Of a stretch of DNA of 64,000 bases, positions 11,835-24,675 are shown one piece after another. The notes under the pieces are model-generated. The model ran no database searches and was not told the DNA's origin. It was given only the letters and a program-made list of their open reading frames with translations. A program made the position numbers and the translations under genes. How positions within the stretch are numbered: position 1 is the first letter of the stretch; each line of letters opens with the position of its first letter. Source of the DNA: Cordia subcordata (Eukaryota > Streptophyta > Magnoliopsida > Boraginales > Cordiaceae); contig JAPTOF010000001.1 of assembly GCA_028554755.1 (NCBI GenBank), positions 8,786,501 through 8,850,500 of the forward strand. The letters run 5' to 3'.

Positions 11835-13920
11835 CGAAGCTCTCTTCGGATTGGATATGACCTAGGACCTAAAATACACAAATCATATCGGAATTATATA
11901 TATACACACACACAATGATATTGATCATTTCATTAGAACTATATGGCTATCTAATTTTAGCTCCAGAGAATACTCTCCATACGAACATGCACCGGCCTAA
12001 TCTATCATTTGCTGCTTTTCTCTATCTCGTTTGGTACAAGAGAGGGTTGTATTGTTCCGAAAAGTACATGACCAGATGTTACATCTTTGGCTGTAATCCC
12101 TGGACAGGAACCATGAAGAGATTCTGACCATAAAAGAATAAAAAGTGGACAATTATTCATCAAACATTTATCATAACTGCTATAGCGATAGTAAAGTCTC
12201 GACCTGTGCACTGTTGTAGCTTTTTAATTTTTCTTCGTTTGACGACTGCGCAGTACCAATAATTATATTGATTGTTTTTACCAGACAAATGCTGCAATAA
12301 ATGCGTCCACAATGACTATTTAAGAGTAGGGTAGTCCAAACTATGATTGAAGAAAATCGAGAGGGAAAATCAGAGGTTCAGACAACCTTCTTTCAATTCT
12401 CCACTTGTCTATGTATACAGACCACTCATTCAATTTTTATCAGCAAACGTTAAGTATAATAAATAAATACAACTAAATTATTTTTATAAGGTTAAATTTT
12501 TAAATGAGATAATAACTCCAATATGATATTAAAACTGTCCAGGCATGTGTTAAGTTAAAAGAAACAATCCCTACCTACATGTGTGGGGGCATGTTAAAAC
12601 GTTATAAAAATACATTAAAAATATTAAAGTTGTCCACGCATGTCTAAGGTTAAAAGAACGATCCTTGCCTGCATGTGTGAAGGCATGTTAATATGTTACA
12701 AAAAATACATTAATAAGGGAGTTGTTAAATATAATAAATAAATATAGTCAAATCTTTTGTACAAATTTAAACTTTTAGATAAGTGGTAACTTAATAGTAA
12801 AAAAATTTAATCTCTAAAACTTTGTCGTACTTTTTGTTTTAGGTCAAGAAATTAATTTGGTAGTGCATGATACATATATGAGATTGATGCATGTGGATTC
12901 CAGAAGAAAATCGTTTAGAATATTAATGGTTGAAAGACGCCATGAGAGACAACAAAAAGTCCCTCCATCATGTTGTCTAAAATAATGTCTTAAAATTACC
13001 AATCCGAACGATTAAGATAGAGACTAATAATGATAATGACAAGTTCATGGTCCAAATCCAATTTTTGTATATGCTAATGAACGTTTAGAAGACCAATTAA
13101 GATTCGTCGAAAAGTCGATTCATGATTTCTTGAAAATGCTAATATCAACGAAACGGGGAAGGCTTCAAGAAAACATTGAAAATCTATCGTTTGATATATT
13201 GCCTTATTTTTATAATTTTTTCACGATAAAATGCACGTTATTTCCTTATAAATAGTGAATTTATACATGCGTTTTAATCATTTATCTTTTTGTGTTTAAA
13301 ACATATTATATTATCTTTTGCTTTTTAAAAGTGACATAATTCCATGTATTATTGTTTTTTGTTTAAATTAATGAATAGTGCATTATACTTGCATTTTCTC
13401 GCATATAAAAGTATTGTCATAAAAGTTGCAATGTGTTATACAATTTTACAAACGACCTTTATTTATCATCACATACATGGCTGATTATTAATGTCAAAGG
13501 GGTAAGTTCAACCTTTTAATACTTTAGTTTACTGTGTTAAAAGAATGAGAAAAAAGTGTAATTGTATTACCTTTTAAAAAACATACAGAGGCAATGTGAT
13601 AAATTAAAAAAAAAAAAAATTTGATCCGACAAATCACAATGAGGGTATGTGCATTTACCCCTAATTTTCTATAATTCTATAGTACGCCAATTTCATGCAT
13701 GCTTACATGAGTTAGATTTCGATTTCCAAAAATAATCAGTCTTGGACAAAAAAACATGAACCGGATCTAATGATTATCAAATATCTTTATCATTTCTTTA
13801 CAATTGTATTAGTAGCTCAATCCATTGGATCTCAATAATAAAATCTATCTACAAAGAGCAAGCCCTAAATATTTGTTCTGATGACTGATATTAGTGAAAG
13901 AAATAACTCCTAGAAAATAA
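11835..13920. other. Non-coding stretch with a short direct repeat
   Basis: No gene recognised. Around 12536-12600 and 12625-12690 a stretch of about 55 bp is repeated directly (both copies contain TGTCCA(G/C)GCATGT and GGCATGTTAA). The remainder is AT-rich. Confidence 0.45.
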
Positions 13921-13921
13921 G

Positions 13922-14090
13922 GCATTAGTGACGGATTATTATCACTAAAAGATAAAAATGCATCACTAAGTATAATTGTGACTGATTTGTGATCAAATAG
14001 GTCCGTCAAAAGAAACCTCATCAATAATCTTATTAGTGATAGATTTTGATTTTGTCACTAAAATAGTGACAGAAAAATTCCCTCGCAACC
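13922..14090. other. Cluster of TAGTGAC/GTCACTA motifs, possible CACTA subterminal relic
   Basis: TAGTGAC, its complement GTCACTA and variants recur several times here in both orientations. Clustered short subterminal repeats like these are typical of CACTA (CMC) transposon ends, but no terminus or target duplication is clear. Confidence 0.3.
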
Positions 14091-14689
14091 CTTTATAATG
14101 CTTACACTCTTCACCAGAAAATAATTAAGAAAAAGAGAAACTTCGTCTATTCGTGAGAGCAAGAATATCCAACATCTCATTCAATATCATCCATCATGCA
14201 TTTAATCTTTTTGCCTGAAATAATTAAGTCAGAAAGTAATAATACAGTAAATGCAAAGTCTGGCCACTTGTCATCGAATCCATCCCAGCGATGCATTGCA
14301 TGGCCACAGCGACCTGATACTAATTGGCTATATATCTTCATTGGATTGTCAATATCAATGGAACATATATATTACTGCTGCTGCTGCTGCCCAGCCTTGC
14401 AATTCTGTCGTAGCTCGTGAAGTTATGGGCGTTTCTGGTGTCATCCAGGCATGAAAGACTTTTTGCCTCTTTAAAATTTATTCGAAATTGGGTTATCGTA
14501 TCTATATGTTTTGTGTATTCCACGTATATTTCACAGTAAGTATCGAGTATAATTTATAAATGTTACGACAGAGCTTTTGATAAAGATAGCACTAAAGTAA
14601 ACACAACCTAAGCCATAATCCTGGGGATAATGAGCCGCTCTCTAGCTAGGGACGCATAGTCCTTGTGGACTCTTGCTCTAACACACCCT

Positions 14690-14810
14690 AGCAAGATGAT
14701 GGCGTCTTGATGACAGAAACCTTGGAACGAAGCTCAACATAACATTTTGCTTTGGCAATGGTTTCGTTAAGAAATCTGCAACCTGATTGGATGATGAGAC
14801 GTGAGCCACC
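14690..14810 (-). pseudogene. Short Copia pol 3'-end scrap
   Basis: On the minus strand this gives ADFLTKPLP (about 14760-14785), the near-universal end of Copia RNase H (usual form VADLLTKPLP), followed by a decayed tail. No LTR is visible around it. Confidence 0.6.
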
Positions 14811-17197
14811 ATCAATTCATTTCTCTAATAATATACGAGTACACTGTTAGAGTACGAGATTTATAATTTTGAAGTAAATCTAAAATAAGACTAGTCAAGC
14901 AAAAGTTTCTCATCATTGAAAAGAAAATCTTGGGGCTGGGTTATCTTTCCACATTGATGAACTAACAGCGATCCCTTTGGTTTGATTATAACAAAATAAA
15001 ATGGTTTAAATTTCTTCTGTTCCTTTCACATTTACAATTGATCATGCATATATGTGCCAATACGATGATGTTGATGCCTGCTGAAAATGTATAGCCACAA
15101 CTTCAATTTTTTGTCAGAATTTTGAGGCAACTCTATGCTGCATCTGCAAGTGTTAGATGCATGTCTCGGTCATGTTTTTAATTTTTCTCTTTTTTTCACC
15201 AGAATTATGATGAGCCCAGTGGTGTCTATGCCACATCTGGTAGTGTAAACATGAGATGGAGTGCTTTTTAATACAAAAGCTCCATGACACTGCCATGACT
15301 GAGCCATGCTTAACCTTTTCGAAGGCAGAAGTTGCTTTCTTTTGGCCTTGAGAATTTAAGCCATGGGTAATGACTTATACACTTTGAACAAAGTTGTCAG
15401 ATAAAACCTGCAGTGTGCTGAAGTACGTTTGTCTCTCACTATTAATTTGAAAAACTCATCAACTTGGCAATGGCCATCCTTATCGTGGTTCAGATCGTGG
15501 GTTCAAACTTTGTTCCCATCCCTCTCTCATTGTAGTAAATTGGAGGAAAAACTACAGTTACTAGATTCACCAAATCTATTGTCACCTTCCTGTTGGTGCA
15601 TTGATGTGTGACCTATGACAAGAACCGAGAACCTAAATGAGATCTAGTTAAATAGAGATGGATCACTACTCACTCGTGAATGATATAAGAATTGGGCTAA
15701 AACTCAACTTTGATTTCATGTTAAGAGTCACTAAAAATCCATCTTGATAGGAATAATCCTATAATTAATATTATTATAACGTAATGAGATCCATTAGTAG
15801 GAAACAATTTATATAGTTCTATACAATAACATTAGTTGATATAAGAAGATCCAAATACGTGTGATTGTACCAGCTAGCATTTATATTAAGTTTGGGGAAT
15901 AATCTTGCAAACAAACAGCTACATCATGTGTAAGGAAAAATAACAAAGATGGAAAGTGAAATTCCCCCATACCATAGCCGGAAGGGATAGCGTATCCACA
16001 GAAGAATTCCGTACGGGCCCTTTCCCAACATTTAGTTTAGACGCGGCTCGAATGCCTTTATGCTATAGGCTGTGTTAAGCATGCTTCTTTGACAGAAAAC
16101 AAACTCTTTTTCCATGACAACAGTCGCGACTATAAAAGGCGGGGCGGTAAGCTCTCTATCAACAACAGGGGGGCTGTTCTCCTTTGTAAGTAAACTCCTT
16201 GCTTGTGTCGTTGACAAAGTTAAATGTCAAATGAAAATAAGATAGATTAGAATAAGGGTAATAGAGTCTTTTTGTTCACCCGATGGAGTTATTGGAGGAA
16301 GATTCATTCTCGTTTGCAAGACTATTTAATTTCATCCGGCTAAGTATCAGGATAAACAGCGAAGAGCTATTTTTTTTTTTTTGGTTAAGTAGCAAAGAAA
16401 AGAGCAATTTGGGTCAGCTCAAAGGGTGATTTTGTGATCTAAGATCAGTTCTGCTGCTATATTCTTTAGGATTAGTGGACAAAAAGGCCTTATGATAAGT
16501 ATCCTATGTGCTCCCTTAGTTTTCACAATATCTAATGAAGACACTGAAATGTATATCATAATATATAGGACTTGGGAGTAATGAATTCAAAGACCATCTT
16601 GATTTTCTTTCCTGGGATTCTAAGGTTACAAACTCTTTTGCTCAATGCTCAGTGAAAGATTCGGTTAAAGAAATAAAATGTCATCATCAAGTCCTTAGGT
16701 TGTGAAGAATGCCATAATCAACAGTCTCGGGAGGAGAAAACTTCGGTCACTGGCGATGCTGTGAACTTGATAATGGTCCATCTGCATAATCCACTCGCGC
16801 ACTTGGGTCTCACTTGTGGATTAAGACAGCCGCAGGCTGCACCTTCGCAAGTGACCATAACCTTATCAGAGCTCATCTAAGAAAGCAATCTCACAGGGAA
16901 GATAGTTCAGTTGGGAAGAACCTAAGCTAGACTTCTCATAGAAAGAGCCTGCACTTGAGTTCAGGTCCCAACATGAACTATTTCCACAAGCACCCTTTTC
17001 AGCATGCCAACTTCCACAAACAGATGAAACAGGTTATGATAATATGGTTTTTGTTAATTAATTCAGACTGCTGTATGTTAGTCTTCCTTAAGTCTACAGT
17101 TCTGCAATTACAACAATACTATTTCAGAAAAAGAAAATAGAGCTACATCAGTGTGTCAAATGAAATGTACACAAACATAAATGCAAGTCTAGTGTTT
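14811..17197. other. Non-coding stretch upstream of the convergent gene end
   Basis: No firm gene. The stretch at 15960-16217 is less AT-rich than its neighbours and looks compositionally foreign; origin unknown. A 52-codon minus frame at 16718-16876 carries six cysteines but has no other support. Confidence 0.35.
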
Positions 17198-17344
17198 GTT
17201 TATTATTCCATATAAGGTAATAAATGTCTTTGTATTCCCATTTTAATGGTTTCTGTTGATTGTCTGTTGCAATAGGATCCGAAGGAATCAGCATAAACCA
17301 ATTTCTCGGGAAGTAATCCCATATTGTCAATCAGGCATGCCTTC

Positions 17345-20300
17345 TTACCCTTTCCTTCGCTTATGGCTTAACACAAAATCGTCGTCATCATCATCACTCT
17401 CATTTACGATTCGTTTCTTTGCTTTTAATTCGCCATTCTTTGGGACCTGCTGCTGCTTTCTTGAGCTCTCAGGTTTACTTGGTGCAGAAGCTGGAGGTGA
17501 TTTAATAGGAGTTCCCAACCACTGATGCTTTTGCTTCCTTTGCTTTTTCTCAAATGCCCTCTTTGCTCTTTCGGGCGATAACAACCCATGTTCCATCAAC
17601 CTGCAAAAGGAAAAATAATCAGTTTCACTCTGGTATTGCAACCAAAATGCTTAAATTAAAAGTAAACAAAGATTAGACAAGAGATGGAAAAAAGATTTAG
17701 TTTGGTATGCCAAGGATTGCAACAAGAAATGATTGATTGCAGTCCCCACCAACTTAAGTTAGCATCATTTATACACGTATTGCAGGTTGTTCTCCGAGAG
17801 ACCAGCCCCAGATTTTTATTTGTGTTACCAAATGATGAAAAGATACATCTAAATGCATCATACCATGTCTCATTTCATAAGAAGTAATTTATCTATATGT
17901 ACATTTGATTCATATTTTCTCAGTGCCAATCTTCCTTGCTAATTGAACATTGTTCAAGAAGATCTGCATATTCAAAAATTTGGGAGTTCTTCAGAAGGGG
18001 ATTGTCGACGAAACCTAGATTATTTTTTTCCCATGAAATGTAAGAGCAAAAGGTGCATGAGTATGAAAATCAGAGATGACCGATATGTTAATCCCCTAGA
18101 GCTAATGTAAATCACGAAACTCGTGGCAGACAACATGCTACAAGTGCTCCCTCCCATAAAATGCTGAAATTCTTTATTGATGAAAATTTTCAATGTGTAC
18201 CACAAATGTGAGAACAACTTATGAAAATTTTGAAAATTCACTGAAAATATTCAGAAATAAAGACAGAGAGAAGAAGCAAACATCAACTAAAATAGACAGT
18301 TGTGTTTCAAATTTGAGATCAATAAATATTGACTACTGATACTTTATTTTTCAGCCAATAAAATATTATGGATTTTGGCATATAAGAAAAGCATGCCTCA
18401 CCTGCTGTGGATTATTCTAACAAAAGCAATTTGTTTGGGGAACATGTACTCAAGAACTGATCTAGGACGTAGACAAGGAGGCACTGTTCAAGAGCAGTAA
18501 TCATATGAAGCAAGAAAATGAATTTCATACCGGAGGAGTTCAATATTAAACATGATTGGTAAGTCATAATGAAAGGCCAAAAAGTGGTAATCACAAGAGG
18601 GGAGAGAAAAGAACATACGGGAAAGAACAGACAGGCAAAGCAAAATATGTTCTATCACAAGCAAACTTCCATATGATTTTATTGATCAAAGAGGTTGTGG
18701 ACACTTCAACTGTTATTGTTGCTCAAGGAAAAATCTCTGTTGCAAAATTGGAGTCCTTCTTTGCAACCAGGATGTTCGTAATTCTGTTCTTTTTCCCCCC
18801 TCTTAGTCTCATTTTCTTCTTTATTTTGCTCTCATAATCTTCAAGTGGATTTCTGCATAGCAGACATGACGTTAGCTTCTGGTTGCTGCTAATTCTGCGT
18901 TAAACTTACATGAGGGTGTCTGCTGAACAAAGGAAGCATTTGAGGATGTGTCAAAGAAACATCAAATCTCGAAAAGAGATTACTTGAATTTCTTCATAGC
19001 AGACATGACACTAGCTTCTTGTTGCTGCTAATTCTGCGTTAAACTTACATAAGGGTGTCTGCTGAACAAAGGAAGCATTTGAGTATGTGTCAATGAAACA
19101 TCAAATCTTGACAAGCGATTAATCACACGACAGTAGCTTCTGGTTGCTGCTAATTCTGTATTTTAAGTTTATGCCATACACAAGGTTGTCCCAAGAACAG
19201 AGGTAGCATTTGAGGATTTGTCAGTGAAACATCAAACCTTGATGACAGAATAACTTTCACTGATGTTGGAATCACATCTAAAACAACATTTTGATTCATA
19301 TGTTATTGGAATGGAAAATAGACCAATAAAGAAAGACCTGAAGTCCAAATATAATCTATCATGATTTGTGATTACGTCCATCATGAGCATCCCTTGTTCT
19401 GAAGGATGTCACCAGATAAGCTCACATAGTATCAGCACGATCAATTAGAACACAAGACAGATGAACAGTCCTAGAGATGCTTCACCATCCACTCCAAACT
19501 GCCAACCAAATTAAAGGAGAATCTTCAAAATTATCCCAGAGGCAAACCAATTTTCTCACAGTTGATCTAAGTCATTTCAGTGGTTTTTTTTTTTTTTATG
19601 AGAAACAATATATTCAGAATTCGGTGAGAGAACTTATTTTTTATTTTCCTTTTCTGGAAAGTAAACCAATTCCATATTAATGTTGCACCAAAAGGAGTAC
19701 GAAACTATTTACAAAACCGTGATGAGGCTAAGCAAAGTCCCATCTAAAATAAGAATATAGAATCAACCTAACCAAACATACATCATCTGAAAAGGATCAG
19801 ATTCAGATTCATAGATACTCATTTGTGTCCATGTCCAGTGATTCTTCCTTTACAAGAGACAATCCCCTTTGGGGGGGGGGGGGGGGTGTTGTAAGAAGAA
19901 GGGGGGAAAAAGATAAAAAGAGGCAATCCCCTTGTCCTTATAATTGATTTACCGCCTAGCCTATTAAATTCTAATTTTGATTGAGTCCAGATTTTCTCTC
20001 TTGATTCTCTTTAAGAAATACTTTCTTCCCAGGTTTCCGTAATATCCATAAGAACATTTTGCTTTTTATTCGTTATGATTACTTGATACATCCAAGAACT
20101 CCCCCAACTTTCTCATGGTTCTCCGCTCCACGCCTAACATCTCATCTACTTCATCAAGATCATGTTAATAGAACCTCTTACCTCCTCAAGATTCAGATCT
20201 AGGGGGATCAAAGTCCCTGTACTTGAGTTGATTGCAGAGAGTGGTTCAGGCTCAACTATATCTGCAAGCGGCTCGGCTAGAGGTCTAATTTCTGGGAGTT

Positions 20301-23300
20301 GAACATACAATCCACGGAAGAACCTCATTATTGTCCCAAAAACAATCTGAGTTTGTACAAGCTCAGTCCCAGAATCCCACAGGTTACCAGAAGAGGACTG
20401 ATCCACGCATCTCCTTTCCATCCACTGAATACAATTGGCCCATTTGCAGCAAGAGGTAACAGTGACACACTTGGAAGCTAGTTATTGGAGCACTTCAGTC
20501 CTCAAGGCAATTATGAATCCATCATCAATCAATATTGCCTTCATAATCTTGGTTAACTTTATTTAAAGGAACAGGTGTCCACATATTTTCCTAATTGATA
20601 AATGGTTAAGAGTTGTAGACCTTTGGTCCTCAAGCCTAATTTTGGAATAAGATTCGCTCAGCACTACCTTCAAGGCCTTCCAGCAATCATGAAAATAGGC
20701 TTGATATAAGCCGCATCCCTCAAATGAAGTCAGCAAATTTTCCGATGTCTCCATATCGATGTTTTGCTGCACATGGAGATAAAAATGGACACCTCGGAAA
20801 GTCTGAACATGCAAGTCCTTCTAAATGAAGAACAACAAGAAAAAGACTTGGAAGCCCTACTGATGATTTATGATCTAAGAAATATCCATTAGACAAGTCA
20901 GTCTCCAATTCCATCCTCAAGCTGTGCTGTATCATCTGACTTCAAATAGCCTCATGCAAGAGATAAGAAGACAGTAGCTCATCTCCAGCCCTCGCTATAA
21001 TTTCTGAAGGTTGTGGAAATTTCTCCAGACACCCTAGACACATGTAGGGTGTGAAAAATGAGTGTCCTAAAGCTTTCTTATGCCACAGCTCCCAGTATTA
21101 TTGTAGAAATTATGTGAAAGTAAATTCTCAAGGACGAAGTTAATATCAACTATCTTAGAAGGACGAGATCTAATATAATGCAAGCAAGGGCAGAGGATCA
21201 ACATGAGTGAAAATAATTGCAAACAAATTGGCCATGAGAGGTCCAATTTACCATGTGAAGGTTTTGAAATTTTAGGGATAACTCTTCTTTTGCAATTCAT
21301 GAAAATCCTTAAGTGATAGTTTATTAATTTCTTCTAGTGATATCAACATTCAGATAGTCTGGCACGAAGCTATTGGAGCATCTACTTAGATTAAATTTTT
21401 ATTTAATCTTGTGTGGGAAATGCATTAGTTAATAGTCAATTAGCTATCTTGCGTGGAACTACCTGCAGAAAATTTAACAGTCAACTAGTTATAACACTTC
21501 AAATTGAGTTCAATGGCAACATTAAACAGGAGATCTTGTGAAAAGAACTACAACATGATACAATGTAAGGTGTTTATGTTGCCAAAATCACAAAAGTTAT
21601 GAAGGTCCTATACTCTCTTAGTTATCTATAGTCTCTCATGAAGTTTCTTAGCAACCAGAGCTCCCACCATTGTTTTAGAAATTCAGTGAAAGTAAATTCT
21701 CAAGGAAGTTAGGCATATCAACCATCTTGGGAGGATGAGATCTAATATAATGCAAGCAAGGGCAGAGTCTCAGCATGAAAGTGAACATAACTGCAAACAA
21801 AGGGGCATGAGAAATCCATAGTATGAGTGAAGGATTTGAAATGCTATGGATAACTCTCTTTTTCGCCATTCATGAAAGTCCTTAGTGATAGTTGACTAGT
21901 TTCTTCTAGTCATATCAATATTCAGATAGTCTGGCTGCAAGCTATAGGAGCAGCCACTTATTAAATTTTGAATTTGTCTTACCTGGGAAATACATTTTCC
22001 CAGTGTCACTTAGATTTAGCTAAAGCAGCACTGCTTCAAGCACTTGGTGCAGCAGCATAGCCAGCTAAAAAACTGGCCTTAAACAAGGGCAGTAGGCATA
22101 ACTATGAATTTGATGACACTAATTTGATTCTAAACTTGAAAAATGCAAGTTATTAAATTTATGCACATTTTTCATACAAGTGAATAAGGATCTTTATCCC
22201 AAAATAGAAAGAAAAATAAGCTTCTTTGTTTTATCTTGTAAACACCTACATTTGAGAACAGAGTTGACTTAGTGATCACTTCCAGGTAAGTCAGACAATA
22301 AACCAATCTTGATGACAAATTATATTAGATAAACAAAAAGATGCCATCTGCAGCTACATGAAACATGTATACAGAAGGTTATGGAGAAAACAAACCAAAA
22401 CTCTGCCATTTCACTGGATGGTATCTGTTTTGACAATGATTCGTAGAATATCCGCAATGGCTCTCGCTGTTAACAAGAAGCAGCGACGTTAGGAAAACCA
22501 AGATTGAGCCATTCACAAAGTTCCATTATGAAAATAAGACTGAAAAGAAAGTAAGAGGCATGGCACCTCTTCAGGAGGATCAAACTTCTGTCCGGGCAAA
22601 GAAAAAACTTTCTTTTCTTTCTTTCCTGTAGTTTTAGTCACTGTTTTTGTCACTGTCTTTGATGAACTTGCTGATGTAGTTTTTCCTTTTACCTTCACTT
22701 AACAATAGATATCGAAAGAACCCATAAGAAACCAAATAATAAACCATATGTGCAATTGTATACAAGTGAAAGAACTTAAATCCTCAGCTTAAAAAATTAT
22801 GATACTTCTCTTTTATTGTTTTCCTTCCTTTTCCCCTGTGTAACTAACACATCACAATTTGCCAAGGGAAGCTTGGCACAATACTAGACCTCGAAACTTT
22901 AGGTTCGAGTAGCAAAACGACCCTTGCAAAAACTAGAAGATACGGCAGTATATCGTAGACCCTAAGGTGGATCCATCCCTTCATCAGACCTTCGGATCTA
23001 AGCACAGCAGGACCGGTATCTGACTCTTCTTTGAACATCTGGATAACTAGAGTTTCGTGCAACAAGCTGCCCTTGTCTAATTTATGAGTTCTGAACCAAC
23101 TTGCGCGCAAAATCACGCAATTCTAAAAAGTGGCGACTGATTATAAGTACAAACTAAAATCATTTTAATTTAACTACTTGAATAAATTCAATCAAAATGA
23201 TAGGACAATCCTATCATCTGAAATCTTGAAAAAGTGAGCAAATCAACACAAAAACTCATATACCCAGATCAAAAAAACAACAAACAAATAACCCCAAAAA

Positions 23301-23581
23301 GTAAAAATAAATAAATAAATAAAAATTACTAACACAATCAAATACAAATTACAATTAAAAACAATTAAGCAATGATCTTTGCAAATGGGTACCTCAGTTT
23401 TGGACAAAGATTTTTGCTTTACATCAGCAGATTGCTTCGTTGAGCTCTCAACAACTCTTTTCTTGATGACAGATAATGAATCAGCCTTTGGCTTTGCAGC
23501 AGAAGATGATGGTGGCCCGACTTGATTGCCACTGCTAGATTTGGGCTTCATTAGATTAGATTTGTTGGTTACTGTGGCCAT
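17345..23581 (-). CDS. Plant 'muscle M-line assembly protein unc-89-like' family protein, 4 exons
   Basis: Exons (minus): 23581-23393, 22692-22567, 22466-22396, 17600-17345; introns are GT-AG and in phase, giving 213 residues with TAA at 17345-17347. The N-terminal half (about residues 1-105) is Ser/Lys/Thr-rich and looks disordered, including TKTVTKTTGKKEKK. A conserved core at about residues 103-150 contains LPGQKFDPPEE, EPLRIFYESL, EMAEFW and MEHGLLSPERAK. The tail has a run of six Asp and ends KRRKG, which looks like a nuclear localisation signal. The core matches a plant-wide family I know only under the misleading name 'unc-89-like'; its function is not established and there is no Ig or kinase domain. 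The Trp codon of EMAEFW is split across the third intron, which is about 4.8 kb and full of repeats. A possible poly(A) signal is at 17198-17203. The start is the first ATG, with no upstream in-frame extension seen. Confidence 0.85.
18850..19252. repeat. Three tandem copies of a unit of about 139 bp
   Basis: Copies begin near 18850, 18989 and 19115 and share TAGCTTCTGGTTGCTGCTAA, GAACAAAGG(A)AGCATTTGAG and GAAACATCAAA motifs. The spacing between equivalent positions is 139 and then 122 bp. The array lies inside the long third intron of the unc-89-like gene. No open frame spans it. Confidence 0.85.
20146..21060 (-). pseudogene. Broken coding relic nested in the intron, family not recognised
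   Basis: Reading the minus strand, several adjacent frames look coding rather than random: about 20935-20825 (ending LFLVVLHLEGLACSDFPRCP), then 20760-20563 (GCGLYQAYFHDCWKALKVVL), then 20421-20146 (VQLPEIRPLAEPLADIVEPE and IPLDLNLEEV). They follow in order but need frame changes and cross stops. This is the pattern of a decayed exon of a larger protein copied into the intron. I do not recognise the family. It is on the same strand as the host gene but not part of its reading frame. Confidence 0.45.
21067..22010. repeat. Direct duplication of a module of about 350 bp
   Basis: Sequence from about 21075 to 21430 recurs at about 21660-22000. Shared blocks include GTGAAAGTAAATTCTCAAGGA, GAGATCTAATATAATGCAAG, CAAGGGCAGAG, and TTCAGATAGTCTGGC. 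Copies are about 580 bp apart and differ by indels, so the event is old. It lies in the long intron and abuts the coding-like relic to its left. Confidence 0.8.
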
Positions 23582-23639
23582 TTTTCCAACCCCTTGGCCA
23601 GATCACTAAACTGTTTTGCTTTCTCTAGTATGTGTTTTG

Positions 23640-23660
23640 TTTGTGTGTGTGTGTGTGTGT
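23640..23660. repeat. TG microsatellite upstream of the unc-89-like gene
   Basis: (TG)n of about 10 units lies about 60 bp upstream of the minus-strand start codon, in the probable 5' UTR or promoter. Confidence 0.85.
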
Positions 23661-23760
23661 GAATTTTTACCAAGAAATGGATAGAAGTGAAGTACAGAAC
23701 AAGAAATCTGGTAAAAACAGTAAAGGAAGGTGATTTGCTGGGTTTTAACTGTCTCTGTTG

Positions 23761-24675
23761 TGTTGTCAGACCAGAATTTTAACTGTTTCGACTAACGTCT
23801 TATGTTTGACGAAACAAAAAAGAAAAAGAAACAAAAAGAAAAAATTTGCAGACTGTGTCATGGTTCCTTTTTGGTCATGTCTTGTGGTGACTCTTATGAG
23901 TTCTTTTCCGAAACAAATAAATAGTTACATTACACCAAAAGAATTTTGATCATGACGTGACAACGGGATTAGTCACTTCCAGTAAAATAATATAACTCTC
24001 TTTAATTTTTCAGAGTTGTAACAAGTCTTCAATTTTCCAAATAATAATATATTTTTGACTTACATGGAAGGATTGTGAAACTTTCCCTCTCATTATATCT
24101 CCATACTTAGAGTTAGCAATACTTCAAAAGATTTGAAGTGTTTGAGAGACAAATGAAGAACAATGAGTTTGACGGACCGTTTCTTTATGCGATGGATGGG
24201 TATTTATAGGAGTCTTGGTCTTAGCCCAAGACTTACTACTTTCATGTTACATTAATAATTCTGACTTTTTGCTCTTAGAATTGTCTCATTCTGGAAGGGG
24301 AATAGTGATCACATGTGTGTATGACGTCATAGCTAAGCTCTTCGTATGGCCGGAGCATAGCCTTACACGTTCAGTTGTAGGATTGTTTGGGCTAAAGGAT
24401 GAATGAAGCTTCACCGCGACTCTTCAACCAGTGGAAAAGGGAGCCTAGTATATGGCCGAAGCACGCTATGCTTAATTTGACCATGAGGCGTGTAAGAACA
24501 AAGGAAGGCCAAAACACCTTTGGCTTGGTTCGACCATGAGGTGAAAAGGCTGTAAAACATGGCCGAAGAACTACTACCCAAGTTTGGCCCTAAGAACATA
24601 ACTGGTTCCTTTGGCACGTGGCTCGTCTTATTCGTAGAATATTTAACCTCCATCATATCATTTATGTAAAAGCAT
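23761..24675. other. Spacer, possible LTR relic
   Basis: No gene. About 24110-24660 has a TATTTATA box (24210) and a GC content unlike its flanks. Around 24440-24560 the phrases ATGGCCGAAG and GACCATGAGG(C/T)G recur. This might be a decayed solo LTR, but no ends or target duplication are visible. Confidence 0.25.

Noticed and set aside
15960..16217. Possible organelle-derived insertion
   Set aside because: Composition is less AT-rich than the flanks, but I recognise no mitochondrial or plastid gene in it, so origin cannot be claimed.
22840..23116. Minus frame of 90 codons and a GGTTCGAGT box in intron 1 of the unc-89-like gene, considered as a SINE or nested gene
   Set aside because: A B-box-like word alone is not enough; no A box, tail or target duplication is visible, and the frame matches nothing I know.
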